Source: Archangium gephyra
Lineage (GTDB): Bacteria; Myxococcota; Myxococcia; Myxococcales; Myxococcaceae
DNA length: 64,000 nt
NCBI RefSeq assembly: GCF_001027285.1
Contig: NZ_CP011509.1
Coordinates: forward strand, 6,782,501-6,846,500
Reading direction: 5' to 3'
The notes under the pieces were generated by a model that searched no databases, was not told the DNA's origin, and saw only the letters and a program-made list of their open reading frames with translations. Shown here one piece after another: positions 47,511-56,344 of this stretch. Each line of letters opens with the position of its first letter. Position 1 is the stretch's first letter. The position numbers and the translations under genes are program-made.

Positions 47511-48809
47511 TCAGCGGCCCGCCGCGCGCAGGTTTCCGCCCGAGCTCGTCTCCGGAGGCAGGGTCGGCACCTTCGGCAGGTCGATGGTGAAGCACGTGCC
47601 CTTGCCCAGCTCGCTCTCCACCTCGATGCGGCCGCCATGGGCCTTGATGATGCCGTGCACCACGGAGAGCCCCAGCCCCGTGCCCAACCCCACGGGCTTG
47701 GTGGTGAAGAAGGGCTCGAAGAGGTGCCGCTTCGTCTCCTCGGACATGCCCGAGCCGGTGTCGCGCACCTCCACGCGCACCAGCGCGCCCTCGTTGCGGA
47801 TGGCCAGACGCACCACTCCGCCCGAGGGCGTGGCCTGCCCCGCGTTGACCAGCAGGTTCACCAGCACCTGCACGATCTGGCGCGGACGGCCCACCACCTG
47901 CCCCACCTCCTCCAGCGCCTGCTCCACCCGCACGTGGCCGAGCTGGATGCGCGCGATGCGCAGTGCCGTCCGCACCTCGGCATTGAAGTCGTAGGAGCTG
48001 TAGCCCTCGTAACCCCCGCGCGAGAAGCGGCGCAGATCCGAGACGATGGAGTTCACCCGTTTGATTCCATCCAGCGTCGCCGGGAGCACGTCGTCCACGT
48101 ACTCCTTCAGTGGCGCGGACAGATTCGGCTCGTCCCTCATGTCCTGGAGCAGCGAGTCGACGTTGCTCGTCACGTAGCTCATCGGGTTGTTGATCTCATG
48201 CGCCACGCTCGCCGCCATCAGCCCCAGGCTGGAGAGCCGCTCCTGCTCGAGTGCCCGCTGGTGCAACTGCTGCAACTCCTGGTGGGCCTTCGCCAACTCC
48301 GCGTTCTTCTCCGTCAGCAGCGCTCCGCGTTTCTCGGACACCAGGTACCCGAAGAGGCCAATCAGGGAGAAGGACAGGACCGTGGCGGGCTCGGCGCCGG
48401 TGGCCAGGGCCACTCCGTCGATGGCCACCAGATAGAGGGCCATGCGCGGACGGACCCACGGGTCGAGCCCGAAGTACCAGAGCATGTTGTAGGGCACGAA
48501 GACCCAGACCAGCGCGGGCCATCGGGCGGCGATACCAATGAGGCAGATGCCCGCCGCGTTGATGCCCGTCCGTATCGCCTCGGCCCGGGCTCGGCTGAGC
48601 CACAGCGCGAGCCGCTCGGCCAGGACGGCGTTGACCAGGGTGAGCACCACGCTCACCCCCACGACGGCGTAGACCGCGGGCCACTGTCCCCAGACCGAGA
48701 CGAGCAACGCGAGGTTGGTGGCGGCCGCCCCCATCCCCGCGACGCCCTGGATGCCGCGTTGGACCCGCTCCGAATCCGCCACGCTTGCGACGCTGGCCTG
48801 GGTGTCCAT
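47511..48809 (-). CDS. Membrane sensor histidine kinase
   Basis: A 432-residue kinase. Five or six hydrophobic helices occupy about 25-155, then a coiled coil (160-192) leads to the HisKA domain with phosphorylated His204 (SVAHEINNPMSY) and the HATPase domain (about 300-415) with NAGQ, DTGSGM, FFTTK and GTGLGLS. No periplasmic sensor domain is visible, so sensing is probably in the membrane. The ATG at 48809 has GAGGAGCGAG upstream. No response regulator is adjacent, as is common for orphan kinases in myxobacteria. Confidence 0.92.
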   Translation of the reverse strand: MDTQASVASVADSERVQRGIQGVAGMGAAATNLALLVSVWGQWPAVYAVVGVSVVLTLVNAVLAERLALWLSRARAEAIRTGINAAGICLIGIAARWPALVWVFVPYNMLWYFGLDPWVRPRMALYLVAIDGVALATGAEPATVLSFSLIGLFGYLVSEKRGALLTEKNAELAKAHQELQQLHQRALEQERLSSLGLMAASVAHEINNPMSYVTSNVDSLLQDMRDEPNLSAPLKEYVDDVLPATLDGIKRVNSIVSDLRRFSRGGYEGYSSYDFNAEVRTALRIARIQLGHVRVEQALEEVGQVVGRPRQIVQVLVNLLVNAGQATPSGGVVRLAIRNEGALVRVEVRDTGSGMSEETKRHLFEPFFTTKPVGLGTGLGLSVVHGIIKAHGGRIEVESELGKGTCFTIDLPKVPTLPPETSSGGNLRAAGR

Positions 48810-48891
48810 CTCGCTCCTCTGGGCTGGAGACCAAAGGGAGATCATATGAGGAAGACGGGCCCACCAGCCAAGGAGGACCCCTCCAGACAGG

Positions 48892-49836
48892 TCAGGTGAG
48901 CACTCTCACCGGCACGCCGGCCTTCCAGGCCAGGATGTCCTCCAACGCATCGCGGTAGAAGACAGCGTAATTTTCCCGCGTCACGTAACCCAGGTGCGGT
49001 GTCAGCACGACATTGGGCAGGGTGAGCAGGGGATGGTGGGCCGGCAGGGGCTCGATGGGAAAGACGTCCAGCCCGGCGCCGGCGATCCGCTGCTCGCGCA
49101 GCACGGCCAGCAGCGCCGGCTCGTCCACCAGCCCCGCCCGCGAGGTGTTGACGAACCAGGCGGTGGGCTTCATCGCGTTCAGCTCCCCGGCGCCCACGAT
49201 TCCGCGCGTCCGCTCGCCGAGGACGAGGTGCAGGCTGATGACATCCGAGGTGGCGAACAGCTCCTGCTTCTCCACCCGGCGCACGCCCACCTCGGCCGCG
49301 CGCTCCGCGGTGAGGTTCTGGCTCCAGGCCACCACCTCCATGCCGAAGGCCTGGCCCACGCGCGCCACCTGGGTGCCGAGCTTCCCGAGTCCCACCACGC
49401 CCAGCCGCTTGCCGGCGAGCCCCTCGGTCAATCCCGTCTGCCACGCACCCGAGCGCAGTGCGCGCTCCTCGGCCGGGATGCGCTTGACCAGGGCCAGGAT
49501 CAGCCCCCAGGCCAGCTCCGCCGTCGGCGCGCCCACGTTGCCCGTACCGCACACCGTGATGCCGCGCGCCCGGCACGCCTCCAGATCGATCGCCGCGTTG
49601 CGCCCGCCGGTGGTGACCAGGAGGCGCAGGTGGGGCAGCCGCTCGAGCAGCGCGGCGGGGAAGGGCGTGCGCTCGCGCATGATGACGAGCACCTCGAAGG
49701 GCTGGAGCGCCGCCACCCGCTCCTCCTCGGCGAGGGGCCGATCGAACACGGTCGGTTCACTGCCGGCCGGCAGACGGCTCCAGTCGGCGAGGCCCCGCGC
49801 GATGCGCTGGTAGTCATCGAGGATCGCGATCTTCAC
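48892..49836 (-). CDS. D-isomer-specific 2-hydroxyacid dehydrogenase
   Basis: A 314-residue NAD(P)-dependent oxidoreductase of the D-2-hydroxyacid dehydrogenase family (SerA/HprA-like), interconverting 2-hydroxy and 2-oxo acids. The Rossmann motif GVVGLGKLG lies near 147, and the catalytic triad is Arg233 (NTSRAG), Glu262 (IEPL) and His281 (TPHLGYV). Start is GTG, overlapping the stop of the DUF2239 gene as GTGA, so the two are coupled. The substrate is unknown. It presumably shares the operator-rich promoter of the DUF2239 gene. Confidence 0.9.
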   Translation of the reverse strand: MKIAILDDYQRIARGLADWSRLPAGSEPTVFDRPLAEEERVAALQPFEVLVIMRERTPFPAALLERLPHLRLLVTTGGRNAAIDLEACRARGITVCGTGNVGAPTAELAWGLILALVKRIPAEERALRSGAWQTGLTEGLAGKRLGVVGLGKLGTQVARVGQAFGMEVVAWSQNLTAERAAEVGVRRVEKQELFATSDVISLHLVLGERTRGIVGAGELNAMKPTAWFVNTSRAGLVDEPALLAVLREQRIAGAGLDVFPIEPLPAHHPLLTLPNVVLTPHLGYVTRENYAVFYRDALEDILAWKAGVPVRVLT

Positions 49837-50456
49837 GGGGCGGCATTCTCCAGATCCCTTCGGGCGATCGCCACCAGCCGCCGGACGTGCTCCCGGACAT
49901 CCTCCGGCCAGGGCTGGATGAGCTGCTCGAAGCGCTCGGGGTTGTTCGCGAAGAAGGCCCGCGAGGCCTCCTCGAAGCCGGGGAAGTCTCCCGCCATGAT
50001 GGACATGAACTTGTAGGCGGCTTCCTGGGAGCGCCGGGCCCGGTCCGCGCCCACGCTGTTGCGCTTCGCCTCCTCGACGAGCTTGCGCAGCGTCACCGAA
50101 GCCCCCCCGGGCTGCGAGTTGAGCCAGTCCCAGTGGCGGGGGAGGAGTGACACTTCCCGGGAGACGACTCCCAGCTTCGGCCGGCCCGGCCCGGACCGCT
50201 TCGTCTCCTCCGGTGCTTCCTCGGCCTCGGCCCGCCGGGCCCGCTTCTTCGCGAGCTTGTCCAGGAACTCGTACAGCGTCCCTCGGAAGTCCAGGTCGAC
50301 CGGCGTCCCCGTCTCGTCCTCGAAGATCAGGATCGGTGCGCTCTCGCCCCGGTCGAGCCACTCCTTGGCCTTCAGGGCGACCTCCGTCAGCTCGCCCGAC
50401 GCGATGAGGCGGTGCCCCGCGAACCCCGTGTAATTCCTGTGGTTTTCCTCGCCCAT
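49833..50456 (-). CDS. DUF2239 protein, possible ribbon-helix-helix autoregulator
   Basis: A 207-residue protein with the DUF2239 pattern (YTGFAGHRLIASGEL near the start, PILIFEDETGTPVDLDFRG, and GRPKLGVVSREVSLLPRHWDWL in the middle). The middle segment (about 105-145) can be read as strand-helix-helix, like a ribbon-helix-helix DNA-binding unit preceded by a basic AT-hook-like GRPK. Its exact function is not known to me. AAAGGAAC precedes the ATG. Its promoter carries five CCCGGG-centred palindromes, so autoregulation is a plausible inference. Confidence 0.78.
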   Translation of the reverse strand: MGEENHRNYTGFAGHRLIASGELTEVALKAKEWLDRGESAPILIFEDETGTPVDLDFRGTLYEFLDKLAKKRARRAEAEEAPEETKRSGPGRPKLGVVSREVSLLPRHWDWLNSQPGGASVTLRKLVEEAKRNSVGADRARRSQEAAYKFMSIMAGDFPGFEEASRAFFANNPERFEQLIQPWPEDVREHVRRLVAIARRDLENAAP

Positions 50457-50484
50457 ACCCGGTTCCTTTTCCGCGGCGGTCAAA

Positions 50485-50606
50485 TCACCCGGGGGAAATT
50501 GAATGACCCGGGTGAAATCCAACATCCAGGATATTTTCCGGGTAGAATTCCACGTCAAGTCGAAATGACCCGGGTGAAAAGGCTCTTCTCGATATCACCC
50601 GGGTGG
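50485..50606. promoter_or_regulatory. Array of five phased CCCGGG-centred palindromes
   Basis: Core elements: TCACCCGGGGGA (50485), TGACCCGGGTGA (50504), a degenerate TTTCCGGGTAGA (50535), TGACCCGGGTGA (50566) and TCACCCGGGTGG (50595). The second and fourth are the same over 16 bp with flanks. Centre spacings are 19, 31, 31 and 29 bp, close to multiples of the helical turn. The array fills most of the gap upstream of the DUF2239 gene. Confidence 0.75.
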
Positions 50607-50646
50607 AATGGCCCCCTCGGAGGAGGGGAGGGGGCCCGCGGCGGCC

Positions 50647-52986
50647 TCAGTTCCGGTACAGGAGGAACAGGGGCGTATCGATCGAGACGCCCACGCTGAA
50701 GCGCCAGGAGGGAGCCGGCGTCACGCCGCCCGCGTCGAGGTCATACGCCGCGCCCACCGAGAGCGAGACGGGCGTCTTGGGAATCATCCCCTTGATCCAC
50801 AGACCGGGGCTGACGGCCTCCATCACCCGGGGCGCCTTGCGCTCCTCCACGCCGACGAACTGGGTGTAGCCCGCCAGATCGATGATCTGGAAGAACGCGC
50901 TCCAGGTGAGCCCGGCGCCGCCGATCTGGTAGTCGAGGCCAACGGGAACGAGCAGCCGGGGCGTGACGCGGTTCGCGCGGGGACCGGCGAGCGACCAGGT
51001 GCCGCCCAACCCCACCAGGCCTCCCAGCGAGACGAAGTGGTGCACGTCCGGATCGCTCCGCCACCGCCAGCTGCCCACCGGCGAGGCCGAGGCGAGCACC
51101 ACGGCCTTCACCTCCTGCGCGTCCTTCGCGTCGGCGAGCGACACCAGCAGGCCGCCATACCGGGCGAAGCCATCCGGCAGGCAGATGCACGGCCGGCGCT
51201 CGCAACGCCACTCGGACGTGCGGGCCTCCGGGTCCGCCGCCGAGGGGGCCTTCCACGCCTCCTCCTGCACGCACCGGTTCGCGACGCTGTCGTCGTAGCG
51301 ATCCGTCTTGCTGGAGATCGCCTGGTGCTCGAGCAGCAGCTGGTACACGGTGGAGAGATCCCTCGCGATCGCCGCCACCACCATGCGCAGCACGTCGCGG
51401 GACGAGGACAGGAAGCCCCGGGCCTCGAGCAGGGCCTTCTGGTTCTGCGCCACCTGCTCCGCCGCGCCGGTGCCGGAGGACTCCAGCCACGCCCCCATCA
51501 GCCCGTTGAGGCGCAGCAGCCCGTCCAGCGCCACATGCGCGGCATCGAGCGCCAACACACCTTGCTGGGCCAGCAGCCGGGTGGAGTCGGCGATCCGCTC
51601 GGGGCTGCCGTCCTGGGCCCCCACCGAGCGCTGCCCGGACTGCTCCACCAGCCGGCGCAGGTCCGCGGACACGGTGAAGACGCCCTCGGCCGAGTCGGAG
51701 AGGGGAGGGGCGAGCGCGGCCCAGAGCTTCAACCGCGACTGCTTCCCGGCCGGCGCGTACACCCAGCCGCAGCTCTCCTTCTGCAGCGAGAGCAGCAGCA
51801 CGGCCAGTCCCCGTGCGTTCGCGTCCATCTGCGGAACGAGGCCCTGGTTGGCGTCATCCACCAGCGCGGTGTAGCGCGTGAAGGAGGCGGGCGTGCCACT
51901 CACGCACGCCAGCTGCGTGTAGAGCTTCGAGACGTCGGCGGGCAGGCCCGGCTCCAAGGGGAGCGTCTCGAGCCGGCGCGACAGCGTGTCCAGGGCGCGC
52001 ACCGGGTGTACGCCGCTCACCATCGAGTCCACCATCTCCCGGACGGGCAGCGCGGCGCGCTCGTACCTGCGCCCATCCGCCTGGGCCACCACCTCGAAGA
52101 CCAGGTGGGACGGGATGGAGCGGAGATCCTGCTCCACCGTCTTGCGCAGCAGCGTGAGCGAGGCCGCCCCGCCCGCGCCGAGCGTGGAGGCGAACGCGTT
52201 GTTGTGCGCCGCGGTGCAGGTGGCGGGCAGCCAGTCCCGGATGTGCCCCTGCCGCTGGCCCCACTGATCCTTCACCTCCTGCTTGCAGATGCGCTCGTCG
52301 AACTCGACGAGCACGTACAGCACGGCCTCGGCCTCGGCCCGCTCCTGGAGCGCGCCCGCCAGCCCGGTGAAGACCTGGTCCAGGAACGCGTTCAGATCGA
52401 GCCCCGGCAGCAGGCCCGGCAGGCTGGTGGCGGTCTCCTCGCCCGCGTTCAGGGACGTCTGGCCCCGGGCCGCATCCAACATCTCCGACGTGGTGAACGC
52501 CGCCTCCTGCTGTTCCCGGGGAGCGGCCTTCGAGCGCCGCACGGCGTCCAGCGCCGAGTCCAGCTCGTCGAGCGCCTGGAAGAGCGCCCTGCGCTCACTG
52601 AAGTACGCGGCGAGCACCACCGCGTCCGATTCGAGCAAGGCCTCCAGATCGAACTCCGTCGCGGAGGGGCCCTGGTACCGCTGGCACCAGGCGGCGAGCT
52701 CGGGAACGGACTGGGAGGAGGGGGTGCAGGCCGCGCGGATGCGTCCGGGGAGGTTGCCGCGGATCCGCCCCCACCACTGGGCGAAGGCGCTCGTCGTGTC
52801 CTGGGTGGGAAGCGGACTGGCGGCGGGCACGGTGGTGGACAGCGGCACGGGAGCCACACCCACCGGGGCTCCGGGAGCGGGACCGGCCGCCTGGGGGATC
52901 TGCTTGGACTGGGAGTGCGCGGCGGTGGACAGCAGGAGCAGGGCCACCAGGAGGACGCCCCCCGGTGCACGCGGATGCCTACGCAT
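50647..52986 (-). CDS. Large secreted protein of unknown function
   Basis: A 779-residue exported protein. Signal peptide through about residue 25, then a Pro/Ala-rich linker to about 60. Residues 70-580 are mainly helical with several cysteines, and about 600-779 contain a cysteine cluster (RCERRPCICLPDG) followed by strand-rich segments ending in LFLLYRN, which may form an outer-membrane barrel part. No family recognised. It starts 20 bp after the trypsin-like protease gene and is the last gene of that three-gene unit, so it could be a substrate or partner of the protease (inference). Confidence 0.65.
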   Translation of the reverse strand: MRRHPRAPGGVLLVALLLLSTAAHSQSKQIPQAAGPAPGAPVGVAPVPLSTTVPAASPLPTQDTTSAFAQWWGRIRGNLPGRIRAACTPSSQSVPELAAWCQRYQGPSATEFDLEALLESDAVVLAAYFSERRALFQALDELDSALDAVRRSKAAPREQQEAAFTTSEMLDAARGQTSLNAGEETATSLPGLLPGLDLNAFLDQVFTGLAGALQERAEAEAVLYVLVEFDERICKQEVKDQWGQRQGHIRDWLPATCTAAHNNAFASTLGAGGAASLTLLRKTVEQDLRSIPSHLVFEVVAQADGRRYERAALPVREMVDSMVSGVHPVRALDTLSRRLETLPLEPGLPADVSKLYTQLACVSGTPASFTRYTALVDDANQGLVPQMDANARGLAVLLLSLQKESCGWVYAPAGKQSRLKLWAALAPPLSDSAEGVFTVSADLRRLVEQSGQRSVGAQDGSPERIADSTRLLAQQGVLALDAAHVALDGLLRLNGLMGAWLESSGTGAAEQVAQNQKALLEARGFLSSSRDVLRMVVAAIARDLSTVYQLLLEHQAISSKTDRYDDSVANRCVQEEAWKAPSAADPEARTSEWRCERRPCICLPDGFARYGGLLVSLADAKDAQEVKAVVLASASPVGSWRWRSDPDVHHFVSLGGLVGLGGTWSLAGPRANRVTPRLLVPVGLDYQIGGAGLTWSAFFQIIDLAGYTQFVGVEERKAPRVMEAVSPGLWIKGMIPKTPVSLSVGAAYDLDAGGVTPAPSWRFSVGVSIDTPLFLLYRN

Positions 52987-53006
52987 ACAGTGTCCTTTCT
53001 CGTTTT

Positions 53007-53669
53007 CTAGACGTCGAACCCCAGCGCGTGCATGGCCTCGAGCACGTCCTCGCTGGAGAACGGAATGGCCTCACCCTGTTGGGTGTCGGCGTGGAAGGCG
53101 CGGTGCAGGCCGAGGAGCTCGTCCGGCTGGCCCGGGCCGGTGCTGCGCAGCAACGGGCCTCCGCTGAAGGCCGGGAGGTTCACCGCGGGGTAGCGCAGGT
53201 TGCCGTCCTCGGCGGTGGTGACGGTGACGGGGATGGACACCTGGGTGCGCGGCCGCACCAGGGTCCAGCCCCACAACATGGCCTCGCCGTCCCTCGCCGA
53301 GTCGGCGAGCAGGGGCGGGTCGAGCGGTCCGCTCACCTCCATGGGCATGCGCAGCACCGCCAGATCCTGGGTGGCCACGAAGCCCGCCTGCTCGAGGAAT
53401 CGCGAGGGGATGACCACGGCATCGGCCCAGGCGCGGACGTTGCCCAGCTCGACCTTCACCTGGGCCGCGGCGAAGAGCTGGGCTCCCGCGCGGAACAGCA
53501 CGGCGTGCGCCACCGTCAGCACCAGCCGCGGGTGCACCAGCAGGCCACTGGCCACCTGCGAGCGGTTCCAGGCGGAGGCCTCGACCGCCGCCACCGGGGT
53601 GAAGGCGCCCTCGAGCGGCTGGTTCCGGTAGAAGAGGCCGAGGTTGGCCGCCGACCAGCCGCCGATCAT
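53007..53669 (-). CDS. Trypsin-like serine protease without signal peptide
   Basis: A 220-residue peptidase of the chymotrypsin/trypsin (S1) fold. The catalytic residues can be assigned: His55 (TVAHA), Asp102 (QDLAVLRM) and Ser169 (FSGGPLL). TVAHA differs slightly from the usual TAAHC. There is no signal peptide at the ATG, so it may stay in the cytoplasm or be exported otherwise. Its ATG overlaps the stop of the membrane protein gene, and the secreted 779-aa gene follows 20 bp later, giving a tight operon. The target is unknown. Confidence 0.8.
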   Translation of the reverse strand: MIGGWSAANLGLFYRNQPLEGAFTPVAAVEASAWNRSQVASGLLVHPRLVLTVAHAVLFRAGAQLFAAAQVKVELGNVRAWADAVVIPSRFLEQAGFVATQDLAVLRMPMEVSGPLDPPLLADSARDGEAMLWGWTLVRPRTQVSIPVTVTTAEDGNLRYPAVNLPAFSGGPLLRSTGPGQPDELLGLHRAFHADTQQGEAIPFSSEDVLEAMHALGFDV

Positions 53670-54541
53670 CTCGTCACCGGGATGGAGTGCTCGACGCCTC
53701 CGACGTTGACCTTGATCTCGGCCGGCGGGGCGGGAGCACCCGGCTCCAGCTCCACGCGGAACTCCAGGCAGGGGTGGGAGGCCCATCGCCGGGGCGCATC
53801 CACCAGGCGGACCTGCTTCACCCCCTCGAGCCGCTGGAGCTCGGGCAGCTTGTGCTGCGCGGCCTGGCGCAGTTGCCCGAGCTGTACCGGGACGGGCCGC
53901 GGCGGCTCCGGGGAGGAGAAGAAGGTGGGGGAGACGGTGTCCGTCAGGGGCATGGCCGGTATCAGCGGCGTCCCTGGCTGGTGCGAGGGAGGCGGCGAGT
54001 CCGACGACTTCTGCTGAGCCTGGGCGGAACGGACCCGCCGGGAATCGGTCAGCAGGTTGAGCAGCTCGTCCCAGAAGGACGAGCCGATGGCCGAGGCCGC
54101 GCCGGTGAGGAGGACCTGTCCCACGAAGGTGAGCGTGGAGCGGATGGGGGTGCCGCCCTGGGTGAAGTCGGGCCAGCCGCACGTGCCCAGGAAGGCGTTC
54201 GCCCCCGAGACGAGCGCGAGCAGGAGCCCGATGAACAGCGTGTTCTCGGCGTTGGCGGTCCGGGTGAGCCGATCCACCTCGTTGCCGCCGAGGGCGATCG
54301 GCACGGGCTGCTTCGCCGAGTCGACATAGGTCTCGCCGGTGCGCAGGTCGACCTGGAGGTTGCCTCCGTCCTCCTTGTTCCGCATCCGGGGCCGGAGGGG
54401 TTGCCAGTTGCGGTGCTTGAACACCGACGAGATGCGCTCGGCCGCCAGCGAGAGGACGAAGAGCACCAGGAGGCCTCGCAGGAAGCCGTCCAGACCCCCA
54501 CCGTTGCCGCCGAGAGTCTCCAGGGTGCCGCTGGTGCCCAT
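53666..54541 (-). CDS. Membrane protein of unknown function, first gene of the protease operon
   Basis: A 291-residue protein. Hydrophobic segments at about 18-36 and 100-118, and possibly 135-155, indicate a membrane protein. A soluble C-terminal domain (about 215-291, HKLPELQRLEGVKQVRLVD, then VELEPGAPAPPAEIKVNVGG) follows a Pro/Ser-rich linker. No family recognised. GGGGCGAG lies upstream of the ATG. Its end overlaps the trypsin-like protease, suggesting it tethers or controls that protease at the membrane (inference). Confidence 0.65.
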   Translation of the reverse strand: MGTSGTLETLGGNGGGLDGFLRGLLVLFVLSLAAERISSVFKHRNWQPLRPRMRNKEDGGNLQVDLRTGETYVDSAKQPVPIALGGNEVDRLTRTANAENTLFIGLLLALVSGANAFLGTCGWPDFTQGGTPIRSTLTFVGQVLLTGAASAIGSSFWDELLNLLTDSRRVRSAQAQQKSSDSPPPSHQPGTPLIPAMPLTDTVSPTFFSSPEPPRPVPVQLGQLRQAAQHKLPELQRLEGVKQVRLVDAPRRWASHPCLEFRVELEPGAPAPPAEIKVNVGGVEHSIPVTR

Positions 54542-54705
54542 GTCTCGCCCCGTGTCTGGTCACGGCGACTATAGCGGCCGGCCCGGACACGGGTAGGGGA
54601 GAGCGTCCCCCATGTCCTCCGGGACGCCCTTCAGACACACCGGAGCGCCCTCGCGTGCGTTCCCCGCGGGATGCACGGGGCGGCCGGAAGCGGCATCATC
54701 GCCGC

Positions 54706-55509
54706 ATGCGTTCCCCTGTCTGGCTCGCCGCGCTGTTGCCGCTCGTCACCGCGGCCTGTGCCACCACCTCGGTGGCCTACCATCCCCAGAAGGACTGTGA
54801 GGCGGGCAGTCCGGGGGCGTGTGTCGACTGGGCGGACCAGCTGGCCGGAAGGGGAGAGCTGCTTCAGGCCGAGGCCGCCTATGGACAGGGCTGCCAGGGC
54901 GGTGTCGTCACGAGCTGCATCACTCAGGGCCAGCTTCTCACCCGGCGCGGCGAGCTGGAGGCCGCCGAGCTCCCGCTCCGCAAGGCCTACCTGGAGGAGA
55001 TGCCGGAGGCCCACGAGGCGCTGGCGGAGCTCTACCAGGCCCGGGGGACTCCCGAGGACGTGAGGATCGCCAGTGGCCTGCGCTTCGAGGCACCGGCCAT
55101 CGACAAGCCGGCCACGGAGTTCGTCTACCACTTCCGGATGGATTCCCGGGGGCTCCCCGGCGCGGCGCTGACCTTCAACATTCAGCCGATGGCCTTCCTG
55201 TCACGCCGGCTGGACATGGGGTTCCACGCCGCCTTCGGTGCGGGGCCGACGGAGCTCAACGGCTTCATCGGCTACCAGCACTTCGCGTCCACCTGGGCCG
55301 TGCCCTATGCGCGGGCACTGCTCGGTGGAGTGCCGGGAGCACCTCCCGGCCAGGGGCTCAACTTTGGAGGGGAGCTCGGGTTGAAGCTGTGCCTGGGACC
55401 GCTCGGGCATCTGGACTTCGCCGTCGGCTCCTCCCGGTTCAGTCCGCTGCACGCCTCGGTGGGACTGGGCTTCAACGGGCTGTTCCTGCTGCTGCTCGCG
55501 GCGCGCTGA
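54706..55509 (+). CDS. Lipoprotein with Sel1/TPR-like and barrel-like parts
   Basis: A 267-residue lipoprotein: signal sequence with VTAAC, Cys18 the lipid site. Residues about 28-115 contain Sel1/TPR-like helices with paired cysteines (CEAGSPGACVDWADQL, then YGQGCQGGVVTSC), common in secreted myxobacterial proteins. Residues 130-267 are strand-rich and end in a hydrophobic LFLLLLAAR. No function can be named. Divergent from the membrane protein of the protease operon; 164 bp lie between. Confidence 0.68.
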   Translation: MRSPVWLAALLPLVTAACATTSVAYHPQKDCEAGSPGACVDWADQLAGRGELLQAEAAYGQGCQGGVVTSCITQGQLLTRRGELEAAELPLRKAYLEEMPEAHEALAELYQARGTPEDVRIASGLRFEAPAIDKPATEFVYHFRMDSRGLPGAALTFNIQPMAFLSRRLDMGFHAAFGAGPTELNGFIGYQHFASTWAVPYARALLGGVPGAPPGQGLNFGGELGLKLCLGPLGHLDFAVGSSRFSPLHASVGLGFNGLFLLLLAAR

Positions 55510-55511
55510 CC

Positions 55512-56168
55512 TCAGCCCTTGGAGGGGGGGAGGTACCTGGCGGGCAGCGGCTGCTCCGGCGTCTCGGCCGTCCAGGCCACCGTCAGCAACCACCAGCGCT
55601 TGCCATCGTGGAAGAGCTGGATGCTGTTGATGCCGCGCATGAAGGGCTTCGTCTCGTCACCGCGCAGGGCCTCGTAGGTGCTGAAGACGTGCACGAGGGC
55701 GCCGAAACGCTCCTGCACGCGGTGGAGCTCCCGCTCGCGGAACCCCTCCTCGACGAGCATCTTCCCGGACGAGGTGATGTACTCCTCGGGGGTGATCAAC
55801 CGGTAGCCGAAGGTGCCGTCCTTGCGCTTGCCGGCGGGGATCATCCGCGCGCCAGGAGCGAAGAGGGAACGGAAGCGATCCCAATCGCGGGCCTGGCCCT
55901 TGGGTCCGGAGATGACGTCATAGAGCGCGGCCACGATGGACTCTGGAGTGGCCACGTCTTCCGGCTTCGCTTCGGGGGCGGTGACGGCGGGCGCGGCCTG
56001 CGCGGGGGCCGGAGCAGGGGCGGGGGCGGGAGCGGGGGAGGGGGCCGGAGCAGCGGAGGGCGCGGGAGCGGGCTTCTTCGCATCGGCGGCGAACGCCGGG
56101 GCCATCACACCGGTGGAGAGCAGCGCCGCGACGAGCGGCCACACGCGGGACTTGGGAGCGGAGTGCAT
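55512..56168 (-). CDS. Secreted NTF2/SnoaL-like protein
   Basis: A 218-residue exported protein. The ATG at 56168 opens a signal peptide ending near AFA (residue 26), then an Ala/Pro linker of about 45 residues. The folded part (about 75-210) has the SnoaL/NTF2-like features: an N-terminal helix with AALYDVISG, DWDRFRSLFAPGARM, and strands with NSIQLFHDGKRWWLLTVAW. Such domains can be small enzymes or binding proteins. No substrate can be assigned. It converges with the lipoprotein at 55509 with almost no gap. Confidence 0.75.
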   Translation of the reverse strand: MHSAPKSRVWPLVAALLSTGVMAPAFAADAKKPAPAPSAAPAPSPAPAPAPAPAPAQAAPAVTAPEAKPEDVATPESIVAALYDVISGPKGQARDWDRFRSLFAPGARMIPAGKRKDGTFGYRLITPEEYITSSGKMLVEEGFRERELHRVQERFGALVHVFSTYEALRGDETKPFMRGINSIQLFHDGKRWWLLTVAWTAETPEQPLPARYLPPSKG

Positions 56169-56344
56169 GAGGAGCCTCAGGGACTGCGAGGGGCGCGCAT
56201 CATGGCCCACGCCCGGTGAAAACTTCCAGGATGGGGAGAGGTGGAGGCGTGGACCTCTGGCACTTCGCCTCGCCAGCCGGGATGCGTGCCACTACAGTTC
56301 GCGAGGCCAGTGCCTGCATCCCCAGGCACTGGGGGGGACCCCAC

